64,000 bases of DNA. Origin: Salmonella enterica subsp. diarizonae. GTDB taxonomy: Bacteria > Pseudomonadota > Gammaproteobacteria > Enterobacterales > Enterobacteriaceae. A program made the position numbers and the translations under genes. Shown piece after piece: positions 1 to 9,794 of this stretch (positions are counted from its first letter, which is position 1; each line of letters opens with the position of its first letter). Where the stretch lies: positions 124,001 through 188,000 of the forward strand of contig NZ_VXJV01000002.1 in the NCBI RefSeq assembly GCF_008692785.1, in the 5' to 3' direction. A model generated the notes under the pieces. It had not been told where the DNA came from. It made no database searches and was given only the letters and a program-made list of their open reading frames with translations.

Positions 1-441
1 GACCATATCAAGAAATTCTGTGGCGGTCGGTACTCCCAGTTCGTTCACCTGCAATAGCAAGCGACGCGCCAGTTCAAGCCCATGATTGACGCGGTAACTT
101 CCATTCAAGTCGGGATCGGAAATCAGGCCTTTCCATCCCACTACGGTGCGCGGTTTTTCAAAATAGGTGCGCATTACGATCTCCAGACGTGCCTGATGCT
201 TTTGGCGTTGCGCCTGGAGCTGCGTTGCGTATTCCATGGCAGCATTCAGATCGTGAATCGAACAGGGGCCAATAATGACCAGTAGCCGTGGATCTTCACC
301 ATTTAAAATTTTTTCTATCCGGCGTCGGGAGTCGGTGACGTGACTGGCGACGGAGGTAGATACAGGATACCGCTGCGCGAGTTCGGTCGGTGTCACCAGG
401 CTGTCGATACGCGCAGTACGGAGTTCGTCGGTTCTGTTCAT
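1..441 (-). CDS. aroH: Phospho-2-dehydro-3-deoxyheptonate aldolase, Trp-sensitive (partial)
   Basis: N-terminal 147 residues of a DAHP synthase; the rest lies beyond the left edge. The enzyme condenses phosphoenolpyruvate and erythrose-4-phosphate in the first step of the shikimate pathway, in the cytoplasm. The translation begins MNRTDELRTARIDSL and contains the class I motif VIIGPCSIHD, which helps form the PEP site. The isoenzyme assignment (AroH rather than AroF or AroG) rests on its position directly downstream of ppsR, as in E. coli, and on a TrpR operator in the upstream gap. About 200 residues are missing because of the window edge, so the gene should not be read as truncated in the cell. 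Confidence 0.93.
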   Translation of the reverse strand, partial: MNRTDELRTARIDSLVTPTELAQRYPVSTSVASHVTDSRRRIEKILNGEDPRLLVIIGPCSIHDLNAAMEYATQLQAQRQKHQARLEIVMRTYFEKPRTVVGWKGLISDPDLNGSYRVNHGLELARRLLLQVNELGVPTATEFLDMV

Positions 442-562
442 TACAAGTCTCAGAAATTTGTTGCTTCAACGGCAGGACTACCGGGAAGTGATGGGCATCA
501 CGATAAACCAATCCCTGCTGATTTCAAGTGCGAGGCGTGTCACACCCCGCAGGCAGAACGGC

Positions 563-603
563 ATGATAACAAAAAACAATCCATTGAACTAGTTTATTAG
601 TAC
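563..603 (-). promoter_or_regulatory. aroH promoter with TrpR operator
   Basis: An 18-base element at 586-603 matches the trp operator pattern GAACTAGTTAACTAGTAC at 16 of 18 positions. On the minus strand a -10-like TATCAT lies at 563-568, so the operator covers the -35 region, the known aroH arrangement. The operator overlaps the ppsR stop codon (597-599). TrpR with bound tryptophan should therefore block aroH transcription initiation. The operator is seen directly; the hexamer placement is inference. Confidence 0.8.
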
Positions 604-1430
604 ATCCTGCGATTAAGCCCCATAATGTCGAGAATTTTGGTGGCTATCTCTTCAACGGAATAATTGGTACTGTTCAGGCAGGGGATCTGATTTTTGCGAT
701 ACAGCGCTTCGACTTCCGCCACTTCCATGCGGCACTGACGCAACGAGGCGTAGCGACTGTTTTCACGGCGTTCTTCGCGAATAGCCGCCAGGCGTTCAGG
801 GTTAATCGTCAGTCCGAACAGTTTATGTTGCAAAGGTTTTAACGATGTCGGCAGCGTCAGATTATCCATGTCATCGGCGATAAAAGGGTAGTTAGCCGCG
901 CGAATACCAAATTGCATCGCCAGATAGAGGCTGGTGGGCGTTTTTCCACAGCGCGAAACGCCAAGTAAAATCACCTGGGCTTGATCGAGGTTGCGCAACG
1001 AAATGCCATCATCATGCGCCAGGGTATAATCGATAGCGGCAATACGGGCGTCATACTTGTTCAGATTACCCGGATTAAGCCCATGAGTACGATGAGCGAT
1101 CGGCGTCGGGTCCAGTTTCATCTCCTGCTGAAGCGGCGCCACCAGCGCCTGGACGATATCCTGGCAGAACCCTTCGCTCTGTAAGATGATGGCGCGAATT
1201 TCAGGTAAAACAATCGAGTAAAACACCAGCGGGCGAACACCGGTTTGTTGATAAATGGCGTCAATTTGGTCTTTGACGGCGCGGGCGCGACTTTCGTTTT
1301 CCACGAATGGCAGCGTGATGCTGCTGATCGTCACCGGAAACTGCGACATAACCGCGTGACCCAGAACCTCGGCGGTGATGGCGGTACCATCAGAAATATA
1401 GAAAACATGGCGATCAACAACATTATCCAT
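597..1430 (-). CDS. ppsR: PEP synthase regulatory protein (bifunctional kinase/pyrophosphorylase)
   Basis: A DUF299-family protein that inactivates PEP synthase by ADP-dependent phosphorylation of a threonine next to its catalytic histidine and reactivates it by phosphate-dependent removal. The P-loop-like motif GVSRCGKT sits near residue 157, and the C-terminus [15 protein letters not shown] is typical. An upstream in-frame ATG at 1439 would add three residues; I chose 1430 because it gives the usual 277 residues beginning [15 protein letters not shown]. It is transcribed divergently from its target ppsA and towards aroH, as in E. coli. Nothing looks damaged. Confidence 0.95.
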   Translation of the reverse strand: MDNVVDRHVFYISDGTAITAEVLGHAVMSQFPVTISSITLPFVENESRARAVKDQIDAIYQQTGVRPLVFYSIVLPEIRAIILQSEGFCQDIVQALVAPLQQEMKLDPTPIAHRTHGLNPGNLNKYDARIAAIDYTLAHDDGISLRNLDQAQVILLGVSRCGKTPTSLYLAMQFGIRAANYPFIADDMDNLTLPTSLKPLQHKLFGLTINPERLAAIREERRENSRYASLRQCRMEVAEVEALYRKNQIPCLNSTNYSVEEIATKILDIMGLNRRMY

Positions 1431-1766
1431 TCTGTTCATCCTGAAGAGTAAACATAATTATCTGAAAGCATAAATTAAAAGTAACGGGAAACGTATAATT
1501 TGTCGCTTATTTTATAAAATGACATATGCTTTTTATAATTAATGAAAAGTGTGTTTCATTTCCTGGAAACGCAGTTTATACCGAGGGTTATTAAGGGAAT
1601 GCCGCGCCATGCGTGGGTTTGCGCAAATACGTAAACAATCTGAAAAAATGAAAAAATAAATTTGCTTGAACGATTCACCGTTTTTTTCGCGGGTTTAAGT
1701 ATGCCAGGATAAATACGCAATTATGTGTTTCTTAAACTCGTTCATTTATCACAAAAGGATTGTTCG
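1431..1766. promoter_or_regulatory. ppsR-ppsA divergent intergenic region with Cra-like site
   Basis: An AT-rich gap of 336 bases between divergent genes, without a supported ORF. At 1667-1677 lies the imperfect palindrome TGAACGATTCA, which fits the Cra (FruR) half-site pattern TGAAnCGnTTCA. Cra is the known activator of ppsA in enterobacteria, and the site is about 90 bases upstream of the ppsA start, a plausible activator position. A ribosome-binding stretch AAAAGGAT at 1752-1759 precedes ppsA. I cannot place the core promoters with confidence. Confidence 0.6.
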
Positions 1767-4145
1767 ATGTCCAACAATGGCTCGTCACCGCTGGTGCTTT
1801 GGTATAACCAACTCGGCATGAATGATGTAGACAGAGTTGGGGGCAAAAATGCCTCCCTGGGTGAAATGATTACTAACCTTTCCGGCATGGGCGTATCCGT
1901 ACCGAATGGTTTTGCAACCACTGCTGATGCGTTTAACCAGTTTTTGGATCAAAGCGGCGTAAACCAGCGCATTTATGAACTGCTGGATAAGACGGATGTT
2001 GATGATGTCTCCCAGTTGGCGAAAGCGGGCGCGCAGATCCGCCAGTGGATTATCGACACTCCTTTCCAGCCGACGCTGGAAAACGCTATCCGCGATGCCT
2101 ATGCGCAGCTTTCGTCGGATGATGAAAATGCCTCTTTTGCCGTACGCTCCTCCGCTACGGCGGAAGATATGCCAGATGCTTCGTTTGCGGGTCAGCAAGA
2201 AACGTTTCTTAACGTTCAGGGCTTCGATGCGGTACTGGTAGCAGTGAAACACGTATTTGCTTCTCTGTTTAACGATCGTGCCATCTCTTATCGCGTTCAC
2301 CAGGGATATGATCATCGCGGCGTAGCGCTTTCCGCTGGCGTGCAGCGAATGGTTCGCTCCGATCTCGCCTCGTCAGGGGTGATGTTCTCTATCGATACCG
2401 AATCCGGCTTTGACCAGGTGGTCTTTATCACCTCGGCATGGGGTTTGGGTGAAATGGTGGTGCAGGGCGCGGTTAACCCGGATGAATTTTATGTGCATAA
2501 GCCAACCCTGGCGGCAGGCCGTCCGGCCATCGTGCGGCGCACCATGGGGTCGAAAAAAATCCGCATGGTTTACGCCGCCACTCAGGAACACGGCAAGCAA
2601 GTGAAGATTGAAGATGTGCCGCAGGAACAGCGCGACATTTTCTCGCTCACCAACGGAGAAGTGCAGGAACTGGCGAAACAGGCGGTGCAGATTGAGCAGC
2701 ACTATGGTCGTCCGATGGATATCGAATGGGCGAAAGACGGTCATACCGGTAAGCTCTTTATTGTGCAGGCACGTCCGGAAACCGTGCGCTCTCGCGGCCA
2801 GGTGATGGAGCGTTATACGCTACATGCGCAGGGGAAAATCATTGCCGAAGGTCGCGCCATTGGTCATCGTATCGGCGCGGGTACGGTGAAAGTTATTCAT
2901 GATATCGGCGAAATGAACCGTATTGAGCCTGGTGATGTCCTTGTCACCGACATGACCGACCCGGACTGGGAACCGATCATGAAAAAAGCGGCGGCGATTG
3001 TCACTAACCGTGGCGGGCGAACCTGTCACGCGGCGATTATCGCCCGCGAATTGGGCATTCCGGCGGTAGTCGGCTGTGGCGACGCCACCGAACGCATGAA
3101 AGATGGCGAAAAAGTGACCGTCTCCTGCGCGGAAGGTGATACCGGTTATGTTTATGCTGACATGTTGGATTTCAGCGTAAAAAGCTCCAGCGTAGATACC
3201 ATGCCAGAGCTACCGCTGAAGGTAATGATGAACGTTGGCAACCCGGACAGGGCATTTGACTTTGCCTGCCTGCCGAATGAAGGTGTAGGTCTGGCGCGAC
3301 TGGAATTCATCATTAACCGTATGATTGGCGTTCACCCGCGCGCGCTGCTGGAGTTTGACGACCAGGATGCCGCGCTGCAAAACGACATTCGTGAGATGAT
3401 GAAGGGGTTTGACTCGCCGCGTGAATTTTACGTTGGTCGACTGACGGAAGGGATCGCGACGTTAGGCGCGGCCTTCTACCCGAAACGCGTCATCGTTCGC
3501 CTGTCTGACTTTAAGTCCAACGAATACGCCAACCTGGTCGGCGGCGAACGCTATGAGCCGCATGAAGAAAACCCGATGCTGGGCTTCCGCGGCGCGGGTC
3601 GTTACGTCGCAGAAAGTTTCCGCGATTGTTTTGCACTGGAATGTGAAGCGGTGAAACGCGTGCGCAACGATATGGGCCTTACCAACGTCGAAATCATGAT
3701 CCCGTTCGTGCGGACGGTCGACCAGGCGAAAGCGGTCGTCGAAGAGCTGGCGCGTCAGGGGCTCAAACGCGGCGAGAATGGGTTGAAGATCATCATGATG
3801 TGCGAGATTCCGTCCAATGCCTTGCTGGCTGAACAGTTCCTCGAATATTTTGATGGATTCTCGATTGGTTCTAACGACATGACACAACTGGCGCTGGGGT
3901 TGGATCGCGATTCCGGCGTGGTTTCCGAACTGTTTGACGAGCGTAACGACGCGGTGAAAGCGCTGCTGTCGATGGCGATTCGCGCGGCAAAAAAACAGGG
4001 CAAATATGTTGGAATTTGCGGTCAGGGGCCGTCTGACCATGAAGACTTTGCTGCCTGGCTGATGGAAGAGGGGATCGACAGCCTGTCGCTGAACCCGGAT
4101 ACCGTGGTTCAGACCTGGCTGAGTCTGGCGGAACTGAAGAAGTAA
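1767..4145 (+). CDS. ppsA: Phosphoenolpyruvate synthase
   Basis: Converts pyruvate, ATP and water to PEP, AMP and phosphate, the entry step of gluconeogenesis from three-carbon sources. At 792 residues it has the E. coli length. The N-terminal ATP-grasp/pyruvate-kinase-like nucleotide domain includes [20 protein letters not shown]. The swivelling phosphohistidine domain has [14 protein letters not shown], with catalytic His421 and regulatory Thr419 two residues before. The C-terminal PEP/pyruvate barrel ends with [15 protein letters not shown]. An in-frame ATG at 1725 exists, but the start at 1767 gives the conserved [17 protein letters not shown] and has a good ribosome-binding site. PpsR, encoded divergently, controls its activity; Cra probably controls transcription. 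Confidence 0.98.
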   Translation: MSNNGSSPLVLWYNQLGMNDVDRVGGKNASLGEMITNLSGMGVSVPNGFATTADAFNQFLDQSGVNQRIYELLDKTDVDDVSQLAKAGAQIRQWIIDTPFQPTLENAIRDAYAQLSSDDENASFAVRSSATAEDMPDASFAGQQETFLNVQGFDAVLVAVKHVFASLFNDRAISYRVHQGYDHRGVALSAGVQRMVRSDLASSGVMFSIDTESGFDQVVFITSAWGLGEMVVQGAVNPDEFYVHKPTLAAGRPAIVRRTMGSKKIRMVYAATQEHGKQVKIEDVPQEQRDIFSLTNGEVQELAKQAVQIEQHYGRPMDIEWAKDGHTGKLFIVQARPETVRSRGQVMERYTLHAQGKIIAEGRAIGHRIGAGTVKVIHDIGEMNRIEPGDVLVTDMTDPDWEPIMKKAAAIVTNRGGRTCHAAIIARELGIPAVVGCGDATERMKDGEKVTVSCAEGDTGYVYADMLDFSVKSSSVDTMPELPLKVMMNVGNPDRAFDFACLPNEGVGLARLEFIINRMIGVHPRALLEFDDQDAALQNDIREMMKGFDSPREFYVGRLTEGIATLGAAFYPKRVIVRLSDFKSNEYANLVGGERYEPHEENPMLGFRGAGRYVAESFRDCFALECEAVKRVRNDMGLTNVEIMIPFVRTVDQAKAVVEELARQGLKRGENGLKIIMMCEIPSNALLAEQFLEYFDGFSIGSNDMTQLALGLDRDSGVVSELFDERNDAVKALLSMAIRAAKKQGKYVGICGQGPSDHEDFAAWLMEEGIDSLSLNPDTVVQTWLSLAELKK

Positions 4146-4159
4146 ACCGCGGCCAGATA

Positions 4160-4240
4160 ACGCTATGCTTATCCGGCCTGCACAAGAAACATGTTGTGTA
4201 GGCCGGATAGGGCGTATGCCGCTCGACGCCGGCATTATGC
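4160..4240. repeat. REP/BIME-type palindromic repeat pair
   Basis: Two inverted copies of a GCCGGATA-type REP core (TTATCCGGCCTGCACAA near 4169-4185 and TTGTGTAGGCCGGATAG near 4194-4210) are followed by a third GC-rich hairpin with GCCGGCATTATGCCGG. This is the classic REP arrangement between the convergent 3' ends of ppsA (+) and aroD (-). It can stabilise or terminate both transcripts. It fills nearly all of the 99-base gap. Confidence 0.85.
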
Positions 4241-4244
4241 CGGG

Positions 4245-5003
4245 TCAGGCGTTGTGCAGAATCATTAATACGCTGCGTAGATCATTAACGGCGATTTGCC
4301 CCGGCGCCGAAGCCTGCTTCACCGCGCCAAACGTGGCGGCAGAGCCAAACACTTCCCCTGCCAGACGTGAAATGACACCCTCTTTCGCCATCGACATAGT
4401 AATTACCGGACGGTCGGCGTAGCGTTGCTGCATCTCCAGCGTGGCAGTGAGTAACGTTAATACATCATGCTTGCTTTGCGGCATAACGGCAATCTTGGGA
4501 ATATCCGCGCCGAGCGCTTGCATTTTACGTAGCCGCCGAACCATTTCCTCTGCGGACGGCGTCTGGTGAAAATCGTGGTTAGACATCACGACATAAACAT
4601 TATGCGCGTGGGCATAATCGACAGTGGCTTTAACGTCAGCATCACCGGTAAATAGCTCAAGATCGATCATATCGACCAGGCCGCTGTCGATTGCGGCACG
4701 ATTAAGCGCGAGATAATGCTGAGTGGTTATCGTCTGCTCGCCGCCTTCTTTGGCGCTGCGGAAAGTAAACAGTAACGGAATGTCAGGCATCGCATCGCGG
4801 ATAGCACGCGCAGCGGTAAGAACGGATTGAGTCGATGCGATATCCATAAAGTGATCCACGCGCCACTCCAGAATATCGAATGTGGCTTCGCGGTAGGCCA
4901 GCGCTTCCGCTTTCACGCTGTTGATGTCTCTCCCCATCAACGACACGATAATTTTGGGCATCCCTTCGCCAATGATAAGATTTTTTACGGTGACGGTTTT
5001 CAT
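4245..5003 (-). CDS. aroD: 3-dehydroquinate dehydratase, type I
   Basis: Dehydrates 3-dehydroquinate to 3-dehydroshikimate, the third shikimate step, through a Schiff base. At 252 residues it has the standard type I length. The active-site residues fall at the canonical numbers: Glu46 and Arg82/Glu86 ([11 protein letters not shown]), Asp114, His143 (MSNHDFH), Schiff-base Lys170 (ADIPKIAVM), Arg213 and Gln236. In-frame ATG codons further upstream (5036 and 5096) exist, but the start at 5003 gives the family's normal N-terminus. Its immediate neighbours differ from E. coli K-12: ydiB lies upstream of aroD there, and here rprA is upstream instead. Confidence 0.98.
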   Translation of the reverse strand: MKTVTVKNLIIGEGMPKIIVSLMGRDINSVKAEALAYREATFDILEWRVDHFMDIASTQSVLTAARAIRDAMPDIPLLFTFRSAKEGGEQTITTQHYLALNRAAIDSGLVDMIDLELFTGDADVKATVDYAHAHNVYVVMSNHDFHQTPSAEEMVRRLRKMQALGADIPKIAVMPQSKHDVLTLLTATLEMQQRYADRPVITMSMAKEGVISRLAGEVFGSAATFGAVKQASAPGQIAVNDLRSVLMILHNA

Positions 5004-5066
5004 GCGTGTCCTGTCGGTTTTTTTTCTTCTCGCCATTATGAACGGTGAGGCTGGCCGCTTGAAGTA

Positions 5067-5172
5067 AAAAAAAAGCCCATCGTGGGAGACGGGCAAAGAC
5101 TACACACAGCAATTCGTTGTTTCACTCAGGGGATTTCCATGCTTATAAATCAATGCGTTGATTTATAACCGT
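5067..5172 (-). ncRNA. rprA: RprA small regulatory RNA
   Basis: The minus strand reads ACGGTTATAAATCAACGCAT at its 5' end and closes with a GC stem and a T-run (complement of 5067-5090), the shape and sequence of E. coli RprA at about 106 nt. RprA is an Hfq-dependent sRNA that opens the rpoS leader hairpin and raises RpoS translation. The first hairpin and the CCCCTGAGTGAAACAACGA region are clearly present. The gene lies between aroD and ydiK; in E. coli it also neighbours ydiK. A separate RcsB-type promoter lies upstream. Confidence 0.93.
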
Positions 5173-5178
5173 GTGCTA

Positions 5179-5222
5179 ATAGTAGGCATGAGCACTTTTT
5201 GCGTCGATCAGATTCGTCTCAA
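5179..5222 (-). promoter_or_regulatory. rprA promoter with RcsB box
   Basis: On the minus strand a -10 TACTAT (5179-5184) sits six bases before the RprA 5' end, and a poor -35 TCGACG (5202-5207) lies 17 bases upstream. The element TGAGACGAATCTGATC (about 5206-5221) overlaps and extends upstream of the -35, matching the RcsB-binding sequence known at E. coli rprA. The weak -35 beside an activator box fits dependence on the Rcs phosphorelay. The remaining bases up to 5329 hold no gene I can support. Confidence 0.8.
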
Positions 5223-5329
5223 TAGTTTAAAAACTGTAACGAATTTGAGACAGAAATGAGATGTGGTGGGGAGCAGACAGGCGAATCAAAATGGGGAGTG
5301 CGTTGAATTGATAAACGTCGCTAAAGCAT

Positions 5330-5348
5330 CGGGCGGCGATGCCGCCCG
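5330..5348 (-). terminator. GC-rich hairpin after ydiK
   Basis: An eight-base-pair perfect stem CGGGCGGC/GCCGCCCG with a three-base loop lies seven bases beyond the ydiK stop. In the direction of ydiK transcription it is followed by ATGCTTTAGCG, without a real U-run, so it may be a stabilising 3' hairpin or a weak terminator. Confidence 0.5.
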
Positions 5349-5354
5349 ACTGGA

Positions 5355-6473
5355 TTATGACTGTTTGTTGGCTTCCTCGATTTCATCCAGCTCTTCAAGG
5401 ATCTCCTCTGGTTCATTCGTTGGCGCCGGAATTTCATTTACCCACGCGGAGAACAAACGCCAGGTCACGGCCAGAAGCACCGGTCCAATAAACAGACCAA
5501 TCATGCCGAATGCAATCAGGCCACCGATCACTCCGGAAAGGATCAGAAGCAGCGGTAAATCGGCGCCCATGCGGATGAGTACCGGGCGAATCACGTTATC
5601 CAGAGTGCCGACGACGGCGCTCCATACCAGCAGTACGGTGCCCCAGGTGGTGTCGCCTGTCCAGTAAAGCCAGATAATGGCTGGAATCAGTACCGGCAAC
5701 GGCCCTAATTGAACCAGACACGAAAGGATCATCACTACCGTCAACAGGGTAGCGTAAGGCACGCCGGAAATCGCCAGCCCGACGCCGCCAAGTACTGCCT
5801 GTACCAGCGCGGTGACAACCACGCCAAGCGCCACGGCACGGATCGCCTGGGCAGCCAGCAGAACCGCCGCATCGCCGCGTTTAGCCGCGAGACGACAGGC
5901 AAAATGGCGTATTCCCATCGCCACTTGTTCGCCGCGCCAGTAAAGCAGGGCGCTAAACAACAGCATCAGGGCGCAGTGCATCATAAAGCGTCCTATATGC
6001 GCCGCCTGACCGACAAACCAGGTCGTGGTTGTGCCGATATAAGGACGCACTTTCGCCATAATAGCGCTACCGCCCATATCCAGCAGACTATGCCATCCGG
6101 CATACAGTTTGGCGCCAACCAACGGAATATTATTTAACCATGCAAGATCGGGTAGCGTCATATCGCCGCCAGTCACTGCATGGATGAGCGGGCCGCTACC
6201 ATCGACAATGCTGTTAACCAGCAAGGCGACGGGAATAACGAAGAGCAGCACTAACAGCAACGTCATGACCAGTACGGCAAGCGAGCGGCGGCCCCACAAT
6301 ATTTTTTGTAATTTCAGCAAAACGGGCCAGGTCGCGATAACAATCGTACCTGCCCATGCAAACCCTAAAATAAAAGGCTGTACTATCCACAAACAGGCCA
6401 CAATCATGATGGCTAAAAACAGCACCGATAGCAGCACTTGCGCAATATCCCTGGGCTGACGAACATTTACCAT
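5355..6473 (-). CDS. ydiK: AI-2E family inner-membrane transporter YdiK
   Basis: A 372-residue polytopic inner-membrane protein of the AI-2E/UPF0118 family, close to the 370 residues of E. coli YdiK. Several strongly hydrophobic segments occur, including VLLSVLFLAIMIVACLWIV near the N-terminus and a C-terminal group rich in glycine and isoleucine with GVIGGLIAFGMIGLFIGPVLL. The cytoplasmic tail is acidic (EEILEELDEIEEANKQS). Family members include autoinducer-2 exporters and sodium/proton antiporters; the substrate of this one is not known to me. It is transcribed divergently from ydiJ and reads towards rprA. Confidence 0.88.
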   Translation of the reverse strand: MVNVRQPRDIAQVLLSVLFLAIMIVACLWIVQPFILGFAWAGTIVIATWPVLLKLQKILWGRRSLAVLVMTLLLVLLFVIPVALLVNSIVDGSGPLIHAVTGGDMTLPDLAWLNNIPLVGAKLYAGWHSLLDMGGSAIMAKVRPYIGTTTTWFVGQAAHIGRFMMHCALMLLFSALLYWRGEQVAMGIRHFACRLAAKRGDAAVLLAAQAIRAVALGVVVTALVQAVLGGVGLAISGVPYATLLTVVMILSCLVQLGPLPVLIPAIIWLYWTGDTTWGTVLLVWSAVVGTLDNVIRPVLIRMGADLPLLLILSGVIGGLIAFGMIGLFIGPVLLAVTWRLFSAWVNEIPAPTNEPEEILEELDEIEEANKQS

Positions 6474-6737
6474 AAATACTTTTCACCTTTGTCTTTGCGC
6501 CAGAACGTTGGCGCGACGTGAACATGCAAACCACACCCTATAATGATGAGCAATTTCAGCGGTTTTTAACAGGCCGATTCTGCATGTAATTCTGTTGGGC
6601 GCACAGGAAAAAAATGTGATACAACAAATAACGCAACACGCAAACGATTAAGCATCCCTTCCTGTGCGTAGACCGCTCGCGCTCGCCGGGTTGGGCGCCA
6701 CCGTTCACAACATAGACCGCAGGAAAGGGTCAATATA
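6474..6737. promoter_or_regulatory. ydiK-ydiJ divergent regulatory region
   Basis: A 264-base gap between divergent genes. At 6638-6650 ACGCAAACGATTA matches the first nine positions of the PurR box ACGCAAACGTTTNCNT, but the second half is poor. A GGAAAGGG-like ribosome-binding stretch lies a few bases before the ydiJ start. I see no ORF or strong promoter pair that I would defend. Confidence 0.35.
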
Positions 6738-9700
6738 ATGATTCCACAAATTTCTCAGGCACCCGGCGTCGTTCAGCTGGTGCTCAATTTTTTGCAGGCG
6801 CTGGAGCAGCAAGGGTTTACGGGCGATACGGCAACCAGCTATGCCGACCGTCTGACAATGTCGACCGATAACAGTATCTACCAGCTTCTTCCCGATGCTG
6901 TTGTGTTTCCTCGTTCTACGGCGGATGTCGCGCTTCTTGCCCGTCTGGCGGCGGAGCCGCGCTTTACGTCGCTGATATTTACCCCGCGAGGCGGCGGTAC
7001 TGGCACTAATGGCCAGGCGCTAAACCAGGGCATTATTGTTGATATGTCCCGCTATATGAACCGCATTATTGAAATTAATCCTGAAGAGGGATGGGTGCGG
7101 GTAGAGGCGGGAGTTATAAAAGATCAGCTTAATCAGGCGCTAAAGCCGTATGGCTATTTTTTTGCGCCGGAGCTTTCCACCAGTAATCGCGCAACGCTGG
7201 GCGGTATGATTAATACCGATGCTTCCGGTCAGGGCTCGCTGGTCTATGGAAAAACGTCAGATCACGTCTTAGGCATACGGGCCGTATTGTTGGGGGGCGA
7301 TATCCTTGACACGCAATCGATGCCCGTAGAGCTTGCCCAGACGCTGGGTGAAAACACGACGACGCCAGGCCGCATCTATCAGACCGTCTATCAGTCCTGC
7401 CTGGAAAATCGTCAACTTATCCTCGATAGCTTTCCAAAGCTCAATCGCTTCCTGACAGGCTACGATTTACGCCACGTCTTTAACGATGACATGACCCGCT
7501 TCGATCTCACCCGCATCTTAACAGGGTCGGAAGGGACGCTGGCGTTTATTACTGAAGCCCGGCTGGATATTACCCCGATACCCAAAGTCCGCCGTCTGGT
7601 GAATGTAAAATACGACTCCTTTGATTCCGCGCTGCGTAATGCCCCTTTTATGGTTGACGCGCGCGCCTTATCCGTCGAGACGGTCGATTCTAAAGTCCTT
7701 AACCTCGCGCGGGAAGATATTGTCTGGCACTCCGTTAGCGAATTGATTACCGATGTGCCGGATAAAGAGATGCTTGGCCTGAATATCGTGGAATTCGCGG
7801 GTGACGATGAAGCGCTTATTGACGGACAGATCGAGGCGCTGTGCCACCGGCTGGATGGCCTGATGGCGCGTGCGGAAGCGGGTGTGATCGGCTGGCAACT
7901 TTGTACCGATTTGACGGGTATTGAGCGTATTTACGCGATGCGTAAAAAAGCGGTAGGGCTGCTGGGTAATGCGAAAGGTGCTGCTAAACCGATTCCTTTT
8001 GCGGAAGATACCTGCGTGCCGCCTGAACATCTGGCCGATTACATCGCCGAATTTCGCGCCCTGCTGGATGGTCATGGATTAAGTTACGGCATGTTCGGTC
8101 ACGTGGATGCCGGGGTGCTGCATGTGCGTCCGGCGCTGGATATGTGCGATCCGCAGCAGGAACTGTTGATGAAACAGATCTCCGATGAGGTCGTCGCGCT
8201 GACCGCCAGATACGGCGGGCTGTTGTGGGGCGAGCATGGAAAAGGCTTCCGTGCGGAATACAGCCCGGCCTTTTTCGGGGAAGTCCTGTATGGCGAGCTG
8301 CGCAAAATAAAAGCGGCTTTTGATCCGCACAATCGACTTAACCCGGGTAAAATTTGTCCGCCGCAGGGGATAGAGGCGCCGATGATGAAGGTGGATGCGG
8401 TAAAACGCGGCACCTGGGATCGTCAAATCCCGCTGGCGGTACGGCAGACCTGGCGCGGCGCTATGGAGTGTAATGGTAACGGCCTGTGTTTTAATTTCGA
8501 TGCGAAAAGCCCGATGTGCCCGTCGATGAAAATTAGCCTTAACCGAATCCACTCGCCGAAAGGGCGGGCGACGCTGGTGCGGGAATGGCTCCGTCTATTG
8601 GCCGATCGCGGCGTCGATCCGTTGAAGCTGGAAAAGGATCTGCCGGAAAAACGCGCCAGCTTGCGCACGCTGATTGCCCGTACCCGGAATAGTTGGCACA
8701 GACGCAAAGGCGAGTATGACTTTTCCCATGAAGTTAAAGAGGCCATGTCCGGCTGTCTGGCGTGTAAAGCCTGCTCGACCCAGTGTCCGATTAAAATCGA
8801 TGTTCCGGAGTTTCGTTCACGTTTCTTACAGCTTTACCATACGCGTTATCTGCGTCCGGTACGCGATCATCTGGTGGCGACGGTCGAGACCTATGCGCCG
8901 CTGATGGCGCGTGCGCCAAAGACCTTTAACTTTTTTATTAACCAACCGATGGTTCGTAATCTGGCGAAAAAACATATCGGTATGGTGGACTTACCGCTGC
9001 TTTCCGCCCCCTCGTTGCAACAGCAACTGGTGGGCCATCCGTCCGCCAATATGACGCTTGAACAACTGGAGCGCATGAGCGCTGAGCAAAAAGCGAAAAC
9101 GGTACTGGTGGTTCAGGACCCGTTTACCAGCTACTACGATGCTCGGGTCGTGGCGGATTTTATCCGCCTGGCGGAAAAACTGGGCAGGAGACCGGTATTG
9201 TTGCCGTTCTCGCCGAATGGTAAGGCGCAGCATATTAAAGGTTTTCTTAATCGCTTTGCGAAAACGGCGAAAAAAACCTCTGAATTTCTTAATCGGATCG
9301 CCGCGTTGGGGATGCCGATGGTGGGCGTCGATCCGGCGCTGGTGCTATGTTATCGCGACGAATACAAACTGGCGCTGGGCGAACAGCGCGGCGATTTTCA
9401 TGTGTTGCTGGTGAATGAATGGTTGGCGCAGGAAATAAATACAAGACTGTCCGTCAAGGTGAGCGGCGAACCGTGGTACTTTTTTGGCCATTGTACGGAA
9501 GTCACGGCTTTACCCGGCGCGCCTGCGCAGTGGGCCGCCATCTTCGCCCATTTTGGCGCGAAGCTGGAAAATGTCAGCGTAGGCTGTTGCGGTATGGCGG
9601 GTACTTATGGACATGAAGTAACCAATCATCAAAATTCGCTGGGAATTTATGAGCTATTCTGGCATCAGGCGATGCAACGTCTACCGCGAAACCGTTGCCT

Positions 9701-9794
9701 GGCAACCGGTTATTCCTGCCGAAGCCAGGTCAAACGCATTGAAGGTACGGGCGTGCGTCACCCGTTGCAGGCATTACTGGAGATTATGGGATGA
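6738..9794 (+). CDS. ydiJ: FAD/Fe-S D-2-hydroxyglutarate dehydrogenase-type oxidoreductase YdiJ
   Basis: A 1018-residue three-part oxidoreductase. The N-terminal FAD-binding PCMH domain carries RGGGTGTNGQALNQG (about 91-105) and is followed by an FAD-linked oxidase C-terminal domain with GMFGHVDAGVLHVRP (about 450). A [4Fe-4S] ferredoxin-like segment with CLACKACSTQCP starts near residue 673. The last third is a cysteine-rich CCG-type domain with VGCCGMAGTYGHE near 950. E. coli YdiJ has been assigned D-2-hydroxyglutarate dehydrogenase activity; the full domain set here supports an intact enzyme feeding electrons to the respiratory chain. It overlaps menI by four bases (ATGA), so the two are translationally coupled. 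Confidence 0.92.
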   Translation: MIPQISQAPGVVQLVLNFLQALEQQGFTGDTATSYADRLTMSTDNSIYQLLPDAVVFPRSTADVALLARLAAEPRFTSLIFTPRGGGTGTNGQALNQGIIVDMSRYMNRIIEINPEEGWVRVEAGVIKDQLNQALKPYGYFFAPELSTSNRATLGGMINTDASGQGSLVYGKTSDHVLGIRAVLLGGDILDTQSMPVELAQTLGENTTTPGRIYQTVYQSCLENRQLILDSFPKLNRFLTGYDLRHVFNDDMTRFDLTRILTGSEGTLAFITEARLDITPIPKVRRLVNVKYDSFDSALRNAPFMVDARALSVETVDSKVLNLAREDIVWHSVSELITDVPDKEMLGLNIVEFAGDDEALIDGQIEALCHRLDGLMARAEAGVIGWQLCTDLTGIERIYAMRKKAVGLLGNAKGAAKPIPFAEDTCVPPEHLADYIAEFRALLDGHGLSYGMFGHVDAGVLHVRPALDMCDPQQELLMKQISDEVVALTARYGGLLWGEHGKGFRAEYSPAFFGEVLYGELRKIKAAFDPHNRLNPGKICPPQGIEAPMMKVDAVKRGTWDRQIPLAVRQTWRGAMECNGNGLCFNFDAKSPMCPSMKISLNRIHSPKGRATLVREWLRLLADRGVDPLKLEKDLPEKRASLRTLIARTRNSWHRRKGEYDFSHEVKEAMSGCLACKACSTQCPIKIDVPEFRSRFLQLYHTRYLRPVRDHLVATVETYAPLMARAPKTFNFFINQPMVRNLAKKHIGMVDLPLLSAPSLQQQLVGHPSANMTLEQLERMSAEQKAKTVLVVQDPFTSYYDARVVADFIRLAEKLGRRPVLLPFSPNGKAQHIKGFLNRFAKTAKKTSEFLNRIAALGMPMVGVDPALVLCYRDEYKLALGEQRGDFHVLLVNEWLAQEINTRLSVKVSGEPWYFFGHCTEVTALPGAPAQWAAIFAHFGAKLENVSVGCCGMAGTYGHEVTNHQNSLGIYELFWHQAMQRLPRNRCLATGYSCRSQVKRIEGTGVRHPLQALLEIMG

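Noticed and set aside
1785..2315. 176-codon minus-strand frame inside ppsA
   Set aside because: Antisense shadow of the N-terminal domain; no family features.
3462..4235. Long open frame of 257 codons on the minus strand inside ppsA
   Set aside because: It is the complement of a highly conserved ppsA region, has cysteine/histidine/arginine-rich shadow composition and no ribosome-binding site.
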